From: Nitrospirota bacterium
Lineage (GTDB): Bacteria > Nitrospirota > Thermodesulfovibrionia > Thermodesulfovibrionales > JdFR-86
Reading direction: 5' to 3'
Assembly: GCA_030667205.1 (NCBI GenBank)
Contig: DAOUWH010000134.1
Location: 1 to 5,157 of the forward strand
Length of the DNA: 5,157 nucleotides
Position 1 is the stretch's first letter. Every line of letters begins with the position of its first letter. Below, piece after piece: positions 1 through 5,157 of this stretch. The translations under genes and the position numbers were made by a program. Below the pieces are notes generated by a model. The model had not been told where the DNA came from and made no database searches. It was given only the letters and a program-made list of their open reading frames with translations.

Positions 1-510
1 AAGGAGGTAAAAGGCACGTTTGTTGCTAAGACGGGCTGCCAGGTGCTCGGCACCAAGGTGGAACTGAAAGGTTTTACGGGGGAACTCAGCGACGTAGACT
101 GCGTAATCGTAATGTCCTGCGGCGCGGGCACGCAGAGCGCCGTGGAGCTTTTCCCGGACAAGCCCGTCTACCCGGCCAACAACAGCCTCTTCCTTGGCAA
201 CATGACGAGGCTTCAGATGTTCGACGAGCGCTGCTCGCTCTGCGGCGAGTGCATACTGGACAAGACCGGCGCCATCTGCCCCCTTACGGCATGCCCCAAG
301 GGCCTCCTTAACGGCCCGTGCGGAGGCACCAACGAGGGCAACTGCGAGGTCAGCCCCGACATCAAATGCGCATGGGTCAGGATCTACGAGCGGATGGAGA
401 AAATCGGCAGGCTCGACACGCTTAAAAAGACGGTAATAGACGCCAAGGACTGGTCCAAGGCACAGAAGCCCAGGACTCTGAGTACGAGGGAGGAGAAAAA
501 GAAAAAGTGA
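1..510 (+). CDS. metV: MetV, Cys-rich partner subunit of methylene-tetrahydrofolate reductase (5' end outside window)
   Basis: The reading frame is open from base 1, so the gene begins before the window; 169 codons and a TGA stop at 508-510 are seen. It matches the MTHFR C-terminal/MetV family: an M-S-C-G-A-G motif (Cys at codon 40), then a Cys-rich core with cysteines at codons 78, 81, 84, 93, 98, 107, 115 and 123, including R-C-x-L-C-G-E-C and G-L-L-N-G-P-C-G-G. In known acetogen systems MetV binds iron-sulfur clusters and passes electrons to the flavin of MetF, which reduces methylene-H4folate to methyl-H4folate; the cysteine pattern suits this, but cofactor content here is inferred. The C-terminal tail is lysine-rich and probably disordered. 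The stop overlaps the metF start (GTGA), which implies translational coupling. The protein would be cytoplasmic. Family assignment is firm; the N-terminal part cannot be judged. Confidence 0.92.
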   Translation, partial: KEVKGTFVAKTGCQVLGTKVELKGFTGELSDVDCVIVMSCGAGTQSAVELFPDKPVYPANNSLFLGNMTRLQMFDERCSLCGECILDKTGAICPLTACPKGLLNGPCGGTNEGNCEVSPDIKCAWVRIYERMEKIGRLDTLKKTVIDAKDWSKAQKPRTLSTREEKKKK

Positions 511-1391
511 GTTTTAAAGACGTTCTTGAATCAGGCAAGTTCGCCGTAACGGCGGAGGTAGGCCCCCCGAAGGGCACAGATATAACGGAGATGCGCCACC
601 ACATGCAGCTCCTGAAGGGAAAACTGGACGCCGTCAACGTAACTGACAACCAGTCGGCGGTGATGCGCATATCCTCGACAGCCGTATGCATGATCGCCAT
701 GGAGGAAGGTTTAGAGCCGATACTTCAGATGACGTGCCGCGACCGCAACAGGATCGGGCTTCAGTCCGACCTGCTGGGCGCGAGCATACTGGGCATTAAA
801 AACGTCCTTTGCATGACGGGCGACCACGTATCGGCAGGCGACCACAAGGGCGCAAAGCCGGTCTACGATTTAGAGTCCGTGCAACTGCTTAAGGCGGTCG
901 ACGGCCTTAACAAGTGAAAAGACATGTCTGGGAACGAGCTTCAGGGCTCCACGGACTTTTTTCAGGGCGCGGTGGTCACCCCCGAGGCGGTGCCTAACCT
1001 GCCCCAGCTTATGAAATTCGACAAGAAGGTGGCCGCAGGGGCCAGGTTCTTCCAGACACAGGCGGTCTACGATATCGCGAAGTTCAAGGAGTTCATGAAG
1101 CACGCTCGCCAGCACCAGGGAATAAAAATCCTTGCGGGGCTCGTCTTACTTAAAAGCGTTGGCATGGCGAAGTTTTTAAACAACTACGTCCCCGGCATCA
1201 AGGTGCCCGACGAGCTTATCGAGAAGCTTAAGGCCGCAGGCAAGGAAAAGGCCCTCGACACCGGCATGGACATCTGCGCCAGACACATAAAGCAGCTTAA
1301 GGACGAGGGCATCTGCGACGGCGTTCACATCATGGCCATCGGGATGGAAGACAAGGTGCCCGAGATAATGCAGAGGGCCGGACTCCTTTAG
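507..1391 (+). CDS. metF: MetF, 5,10-methylene-tetrahydrofolate reductase, interrupted by an in-frame TGA at codon 137
   Basis: This is the flavoprotein that reduces 5,10-methylene-H4folate to 5-methyl-H4folate, supplying the Wood-Ljungdahl methyl branch and methionine synthesis. The GTG start at 507 overlaps the metV stop and follows a GGGAGGAG ribosome-binding site at 488-495. Family landmarks are in order: T-A-E-V-G-P-P-K-G (Glu17, equivalent to the catalytic Glu28 of E. coli MetF), Q-M-T-C-R-D-R-N near 75-81, N-V-L-C-M-T-G-D-H (Asp106, equivalent to Asp120), then after the break G-A-V-V-T-P, F-F-Q-T-Q-A-V-Y-D (Gln185) and the C-terminal G-V-H-I-M-A region. Codon 137 is TGA, yet residues 1-136 and 138-294 together make one full-length MetF of 294 codons in a single frame; the stop sits where relatives usually have Gly in an L-N-x-G-x-D-x-x-G-N-E-L stretch. 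Read as written, it gives a 136-residue fragment and a possible restart at ATG 924 (155 residues), neither a complete TIM barrel. It could be a mutated gene, a sequence error or a recoded UGA. Confidence 0.9.
915..917 (+). other. In-frame TGA inside metF
   Basis: The TGA replaces one codon between L-N-K and K-D-M-S-G-N-E-L. No shift of frame is needed to resume homology, so this is a single-codon event. A GGA to TGA change (G to T) would restore the Gly I expect from family memory. Downstream there is a 4-bp GAGC/GCTC hairpin at 936-949 with loop TTCAGG. Its distance is compatible with a bacterial SECIS element, but the loop lacks the G expected in its first two positions, so selenocysteine support here is poor. 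Confidence 0.85.
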
Positions 1392-1403
1392 GGACAATTT
1401 CCC

Positions 1404-1423
1404 TTCCCCTGGCGGGAGGGGAA
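1404..1423 (+). repeat. GC-rich hairpin between metF and the heptosyltransferase gene, overlapping its ribosome-binding site
   Basis: TTCCCCT (1404-1410) and AGGGGAA (1417-1423) form a perfect 7-bp stem around loop GGCGGG. The 3' arm holds the only Shine-Dalgarno-like sequence (AGGGG, 1417-1421) before ATG 1434, about 12 nt away. The hairpin could limit translation of the downstream gene or stabilise the upstream transcript. A member of a dispersed palindromic repeat family is also possible. No T-run follows, so it is not a convincing terminator. Confidence 0.45.
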
Positions 1424-1433
1424 AATCTGCCAT

Positions 1434-2945
1434 ATGTCCGAAAACATCCTCATAAGGGGCGTAAACTGGGTAGGCGACGCGGTGATGACCATGCCCGCTA
1501 TACGTTCGATAAGGCGGGCAATGCCCGGGGCGAGGATATCGCTGCTTGTGAAGCCATGGGTCGCGCCGCTGTTTGAAAAATCTCCCGATATCGACGATAT
1601 TATCCTTTACGACGAGCGCTTCAGGGGGATTGCCGGAAGATTGGCGCTTGCCAGTGAGCTAAGGAGTAAAAAATTCGACCGGGCGATACTCCTTCAAAAC
1701 GCATTCGATGCCGCGGCAATAGCCTCTCTTGCCCGGATTCCCGAGAGAATCGGTTATGACAGGGACTACAGGGGTTTCCTGCTTACAAAGGCAGTTCCCT
1801 TCAGCGGCGAGGACCGCCGCATGCACCACATAGAGTACTTCCTCGAACTGCTGCGAAAGGCGGGTATCGAGGCCCCCTACTCCGTGCCCTGGCTGGAGCT
1901 TTCCCTTGAGGAAAGGACATGGGCCAGAGAGAAACTAAGCGCGCTTAAAAGGCCCGTAATCGGGATCAATCCCGGAGCACAGTACGGCCCGGCAAAGCAG
2001 TGGATGCCCGAGAGGTTCGCTTCGCTTGTCACGCGGGTTGTAAGGGAGCTTGACGGAAGCGCGGTCGTATTCGGCGGCCCCGCGGAGGCCGAGCTTTCCC
2101 GGGGCATCGTTGCCCTTGCGTCCTCGCCTCCCGAGCGGGCCGTCTCGATGGCCGGAAAAACCTCCTTAAGGGAGCTTGCCGCGCTCATATCCGAGTGCGA
2201 TGCATTCGTCACCACGGACTCAGGCCCCATGCACATCGGCTACGCAACGAGGACCCCGCTGGTTGCAATATTCGGCTCTACCGAGCCTTCTCTCACCAGG
2301 CCGGTGGGATATGGATTCAAGGTCATACGCCACGAGATGCAATGCAGCCCCTGCTTTAAAAGGGAATGTACGGAAAATGACATGCAATGCATGAAAGCCA
2401 TCACCGAGGAGGAGGTCTTCGCATCGGTCAAAGACCTGCTGCCCCGGAGGCGGGCCGTATTCTTCGACCGCGACGGCACCCTGTGCGAGTTTTCGGAGTA
2501 TCTGAACGACTGGGATAACTTTGAAGTAATGGATGATATAAATATCCTTAACACCTTAATTAATAATGGCTTTAATCTTATCGGAGTTACCAACCAGTCG
2601 GGCATCGCAAGGGGCATCGTCAACGAGGAGTTCGTCAGGGAGGCAAACGCCGTCTTTACCGAAAAGCACGGGCTTAAAGGGTTTTACTACTGCCCCCACA
2701 ACACTGAGGCGCATTGCCCCTGCAGAAAGCCCTCCCCTGAGATGCTCCTGAAGGCAAGGGCCGAGCACGAGATTGACCTTAAAAACTCCTTTGTGGTGGG
2801 CGACAGGGAGGCCGACATGCTCCTGGCAAGGGCTGTGGGGGCGAAGGCCGTGCTAATAGAATCAGAAAGGGCCGATGCCCGTGAAGTCGCTGATTTTACG
2901 GCAAAAAACCTTACCGGAGCGGTTGGCTGGATTCTTAGCAATTAG
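1434..2945 (+). CDS. waaF-gmhB: Bifunctional ADP-heptose:LPS heptosyltransferase (WaaF type) fused to D-glycero-D-manno-heptose 1,7-bisphosphate 7-phosphatase (GmhB type)
   Basis: The 503-residue protein has two complete-looking domains. Residues 1-339 are a GT9 heptosyltransferase: R-G-V-N-W-V-G-D-A-V (Asp15 at the position of the catalytic Asp), N-P-G-A-x-Y-G-P-A-K-Q-W (Lys188), T-D-S-G-P-M-H (261-267), and the WaaF cysteine set C304, C307, C312, C319. Residues 340-503 are a HAD phosphatase of the GmhB class: F-F-D-R-D-G-T (nucleophile Asp345, acid/base Asp347), T-N-Q-S-G-I-A-R-G (386-394), a zinc loop with C420, H422, C428 and C430 followed by R-K-P, and G-D-R-E-A-D (456-461). WaaF adds the second L,D-heptose to LPS inner core from ADP-heptose at the cytoplasmic face; GmhB removes the 7-phosphate during ADP-heptose synthesis. 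There is essentially no linker: the GmhB start follows L-L-P-R-R-R. ATG 1434 is chosen because the family motif begins a few residues later. The stop is TAG. The phosphatase domain is slightly short but has every motif. Confidence 0.93.
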   Translation: MSENILIRGVNWVGDAVMTMPAIRSIRRAMPGARISLLVKPWVAPLFEKSPDIDDIILYDERFRGIAGRLALASELRSKKFDRAILLQNAFDAAAIASLARIPERIGYDRDYRGFLLTKAVPFSGEDRRMHHIEYFLELLRKAGIEAPYSVPWLELSLEERTWAREKLSALKRPVIGINPGAQYGPAKQWMPERFASLVTRVVRELDGSAVVFGGPAEAELSRGIVALASSPPERAVSMAGKTSLRELAALISECDAFVTTDSGPMHIGYATRTPLVAIFGSTEPSLTRPVGYGFKVIRHEMQCSPCFKRECTENDMQCMKAITEEEVFASVKDLLPRRRAVFFDRDGTLCEFSEYLNDWDNFEVMDDINILNTLINNGFNLIGVTNQSGIARGIVNEEFVREANAVFTEKHGLKGFYYCPHNTEAHCPCRKPSPEMLLKARAEHEIDLKNSFVVGDREADMLLARAVGAKAVLIESERADAREVADFTAKNLTGAVGWILSN

Positions 2946-2951
2946 GCCCAT

Positions 2952-2992
2952 AACAGGCTAAAATACCCCTTCCTGCCCATTAGCCACCTGTT
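2952..2992 (+). terminator. Possible weak terminator hairpin after waaF-gmhB
   Basis: AACAGG (2952-2957) pairs with CCTGTT (2987-2992), and CTAA (2958-2961) with TTAG (2980-2983), with CCA bulged on the 3' side and an 18-nt loop. It begins 7 nt after the TAG stop, where a terminator would be expected. The large loop and poor T-run (TTTCAAT) make intrinsic termination weak, so it may only be a 3'-end hairpin. Confidence 0.3.
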
Positions 2993-3025
2993 TCAATAAG
3001 CACAGTTTATATGTTTCATTGAAAA

Positions 3026-3055
3026 TTTTAATTATAGATAACATTATAATTAAAA
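3026..3055 (+). promoter_or_regulatory. Perfect 11-bp AT-rich inverted repeat, possible operator, containing a TATAAT box
   Basis: TTTTAATTATA (3026-3036) and TATAATTAAAA (3045-3055) are exact reverse complements separated by 8 nt. The 3' arm contains TATAAT at 3045-3050. A TTGAAA at 3019-3024 lies 20 nt before it, longer than the usual 17; with a 17-nt spacer the -10 would be CATTAT at 3042-3047. This is the most AT-rich stretch of the gap upstream of the histidine kinase, so a promoter covered by a dimeric repressor site is a reasonable inference. An AT-rich RNA hairpin is the alternative. Chance is possible because low complexity favours such repeats. Confidence 0.4.
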
Positions 3056-3146
3056 CTATACATTTTCCTCTCATAAATGCTACTCTAAATTGAGACTGTC
3101 GTACAGTGCGACTCAGAACCAAATCCTGAAAACGGTGGAGGAACAG

Positions 3147-3296
3147 ATGCACTGGTCGCTTCCAACAGTCGTTGCCTCGATAACAGCCCCGCCCACCCCT
3201 GCCCTACTCACATCGCCAGCTATCCTCGCCATTTATTCCCGGTGGGTTGGATATATCCCCGCTTTACGCGAAGCCGACGGACGAACTTGGCGATGA
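3147..3296 (+). CDS. Doubtful 49-residue ORF overlapping the histidine kinase start by ATGA
   Basis: ATG 3147 follows GGAGGA (3137-3142) at a short 4-nt spacing and the frame ends in TGA at 3294-3296, overlapping ATG 3293 of the kinase gene. The product is rich in Ala, Pro and Thr, with a mildly hydrophobic middle and an Arg-rich end; I recognise no family. If translated it could act as a leader that couples translation to the kinase, which has no clear ribosome-binding site of its own. The same DNA is open on the other strand (ATG at 3232 to TGA at 3113, 39 residues), so at most one is likely real and both may be chance. Confidence 0.2.
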   Translation: MHWSLPTVVASITAPPTPALLTSPAILAIYSRWVGYIPALREADGRTWR

Positions 3297-5157
3297 AGAA
3301 TAAATACCTCAAACCGCTTGCACTCCTGTCCGCAGCGTCCATCATAGGCGTGCTTTTCATTATGTCCCATGCATATAAACAAGCGGTGGAAGTTACAGAG
3401 GGACAATTCAACAACCAGCAACTCATGCTCGCAAGACAGACGGGGCATGGGATCGAACAGAACATGCAAATGCTGGCCAGTGAACTTGAATTCCTCTCAG
3501 ACCAGCAAGCCATCAAAGACCTGGATATTGATAAATCAAGAGGCATATTCGAGGACATGTTTAAACATGTCAAACTGCATTCGGTCAGCGATATAGCCCT
3601 GATGGACTCGGAGGGGATTGTAAAATTTACACTTAACGCGCCACACCTGAACGACAAGGATTTCTCTTTCCGGGAATATTATCAAAAGGCAAAAACGTCA
3701 CAGACAAAATCTCCCACGTATGAGCACATCGAGTTTAAGGGCGTAGATATCGGGCAAAAGGGAATAATGATCGCGATGCCGATATTCTCCCCGGAAGATC
3801 GTTTCAACGGCATGGTTCTGTTCACGGTAAAAGTAGACACACTGATAAAGCAATTAACATCCCAGGGGGTATACAACAGCAGATTGTGGATGATTGACAG
3901 CGCAGGCAACATCCTATACCATCCTGAACATTCACCCGGCACGAACATCGCTGACCTGACCGGCGGAAGCAAATCATTCAGATCGTTCGTTGATACTGTT
4001 CGGGCAGGCAAGCAATATCAGGCCGAATACGTCTCGCCCGACGGGGGCGTTACGCTCGCGGCGTCCTATCCCATAATGGTAGCCGGGCAGGCATGGGCAG
4101 TGGTCGTCTCTGCGCCAGAGGGGGTCTTCCGTAAACTTTTGGCCCATTCCTCAGGGGAGTATGCCTTCGGGATATTACTGATAGTGCTTGTCGCCACAGG
4201 CGCCGTTGCACTACTCCTCTCTTACAGTACCGCACTTAAAAAGGCCCATGACGGACTCGAAGCGCGCGTAAAGGAGCGCACCGCCGATCTGAATACCGCC
4301 AAGGTTAGGGCAGAGGTAGAAAAACCAAAAACAGAACCCTTCCTCGCGGAAATAAGCGACTCCGTCTCCATCGAGAATGCCGAGCTCAGGATTGTTTATC
4401 AGAATGACGCCGCCAGGGCCCTCTCGGACGGAGACGCCGTAGGCAAACACTGCTACAGTGCATACATTGGCAAAGATGCGCCCTGTGATAACTGCCCTTC
4501 GTTGTTGTCCCACAAAGACGGCAAGGTCCACACGATAGAACAATGCGTTGTAAAAGAAGACGGAGAGGCAGTACACCTTGAAGTCACATCATCTCCGATA
4601 AGAGATTCAGCCGGGAAAATAATATCCACCGTTGAGTTAGGCAGGGACATCACCGAGCGCAAGCAGGCCGAGGAGGCGCTGAAAGAGAGCCAGAATCTTG
4701 TTGAGACCATTATTGAGGCAACACCCACCTGAATCAAGATTGTTGATGCAGATGGGATTCTGCTGAGAATGAACCGCGCAGGGCTTGATATGGTAGATGC
4801 GGATTCCCCAGAACAGGTAAAGGGTCTCTGTATCTATCCGCTTGTAACAGAGGAGTATCGCGAGGCGTTCAAGACAATGGTAAAAGACGTTTTAAAGGGG
4901 GAACACCGGACGCTTGAATTCGGTGCTGTAGGACTGAAAGGCCGGCCCATTTGGTTATACTCACATGCCGTGCCACTCCGCAACGAAAAAGGAGAAATCA
5001 CCTCTATGCTTTCGGCGACCGTCGACATCACCGAGCGCAAGCGGACAGAGGAGAACGCCCTCCGGTCCGCGCAGCTCGCCTCGGTAGGAGAGCTGGCCAC
5101 AGGCGTGGCTCATGAGATAAACAACCCCATAAACGGCATCATCAACTACGCCCAGAT
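3293..5157 (+). CDS. Membrane sensor histidine kinase with Cache-like sensor and two PAS domains; in-frame TGA at codon 480; 3' end outside window
   Basis: From ATG 3293 the order is: cytoplasmic M-K-N-K-Y, TM helix about residues 7-27, a periplasmic Cache-type sensor about 30-285 (F-R-E-Y-Y-Q-K-A near 126-133, which is typical of Cache domains), TM helix about 290-311, a short charged coiled coil (about 313-345), PAS1 about 346-460 ending R-D-I-T-E-R-K-Q-A, PAS2 about 465-585 ending V-D-I-T-E-R-K-R-T, and the HisKA H-box G-V-A-H-E-I-N-N-P with phospho-acceptor His607 (codon 5111-5113). The HATPase domain would lie beyond the window. It should autophosphorylate in response to a periplasmic ligand plus a PAS-borne cue; ligand and partner regulator are unknown. 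PAS1 carries C387, C398 and C401. Codon 480, at the start of PAS2, is TGA, but PAS2 and HisKA continue in the same frame, so as written the kinase is cut off before its catalytic part. A GTG at 3242 would add 17 residues, but ATG 3293 puts the TM helix directly at the N-terminus and is preferred. Confidence 0.88.
4730..4732 (+). other. In-frame TGA at the start of the second PAS domain of the histidine kinase
   Basis: The TGA lies between I-E-A-T-P-T and I-K-I-V-D-A-D-G. From memory of related PAS domains this position is often Cys (T-P-x-C-I-K-L-V) and sometimes Gly, so TGC or GGA to TGA would each explain it with one base. The downstream frame is open for 425 nt to the window end with clear PAS and HisKA homology. 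Confidence 0.85.
4748..4763 (+). promoter_or_regulatory. Hairpin just downstream of the kinase TGA, weak SECIS-like candidate
   Basis: GCAGA (4748-4752) and TCTGC (4759-4763) form a perfect 5-bp stem with loop TGGGAT. The loop starts 20 nt after the TGA and has G at its second position, which fits relaxed bacterial SECIS criteria (a G among the first two loop bases, a short stem, 16-37 nt from UGA). Such short stems are common by chance and the sequence codes for conserved PAS residues, so this is only suggestive. Confidence 0.2.

Noticed and set aside
936..949. SECIS element for the metF TGA
   Set aside because: The stem is only 4 bp, the loop TTCAGG lacks G in its first two positions, and the replaced residue is expected to be Gly, not Cys.
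1877..2236. Long ORF on the - strand inside the heptosyltransferase gene
   Set aside because: It lies wholly inside a firmly identified gene; the product is Ser/Ala-rich low complexity without family motifs.
2946..3292. Riboswitch, tRNA, CRISPR or insertion-sequence remnant in the intergenic region
   Set aside because: I found no recognisable riboswitch core, cloverleaf, spaced direct repeats, transposase motif or terminal repeats with target duplication.
3220..3657. 145-residue - strand ORF opposite the kinase N-terminus
   Set aside because: It mirrors the TM helix and Cache region of the kinase; Ser/Cys/Leu-rich composition is typical of an antisense shadow.
507..4732. Genome-wide UGA reassignment (UGA=Gly as in SR1/Gracilibacteria, or UGA=Trp)
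   Set aside because: Gly would fit both sites, but the 503-codon waaF-gmhB ORF has no TGA, TGG is used normally for Trp, and MetVF plus LPS heptose genes do not suit those reduced lineages.

Overview
The window looks like chromosomal DNA of an anaerobic Gram-negative bacterium of moderate GC. The case rests on a MetV-MetF pair (methylene-tetrahydrofolate reductase of the type used with the Wood-Ljungdahl methyl branch) next to an LPS inner-core heptose gene. Nitrospirota or Desulfobacterota-like lineages would fit, but that is inference from gene content and the sequence does not settle it. All convincing genes are on the + strand.

Layout: (1) 1-510 is the 3' part of metV, the Cys-rich partner protein. 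(2) 507-1391 is metF, overlapping metV by GTGA and broken by one in-frame TGA at 915-917, with homology continuing in the same frame on both sides. (3) 1392-1433 is a short spacer with a GC-rich hairpin whose 3' arm holds the ribosome-binding site of the next gene. (4) 1434-2945 is a single 503-residue ORF joining an ADP-heptose:LPS heptosyltransferase (WaaF type) to a heptose-bisphosphate phosphatase (GmhB type). (5) 2946-3292 is an AT-rich intergenic region with a terminator-like hairpin, a perfect 11-bp inverted repeat containing TATAAT, and two small doubtful ORFs on opposite strands. (6) 3293-5157 is a membrane-bound hybrid sensor (TM, Cache-like sensor, TM, two PAS domains, HisKA start) running off the window end and also broken by an in-frame TGA, at 4730-4732.

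Functionally, MetV and MetF would act together to reduce methylene-H4folate to methyl-H4folate. The WaaF-GmhB protein serves LPS inner-core heptose synthesis and transfer. The histidine kinase has its own intergenic region and is probably a separate transcription unit.

The most striking signal is that two unrelated, otherwise intact genes each carry exactly one in-frame TGA, while metV and the 503-codon waaF-gmhB ORF carry none internally. Either UGA is read through at these sites (for example as selenocysteine; a hairpin sits at a suitable distance after the kinase TGA), or both are G:C to T:A changes, real or technical. I consider the mutation or sequence-error reading more likely, but the recoding reading is testable.
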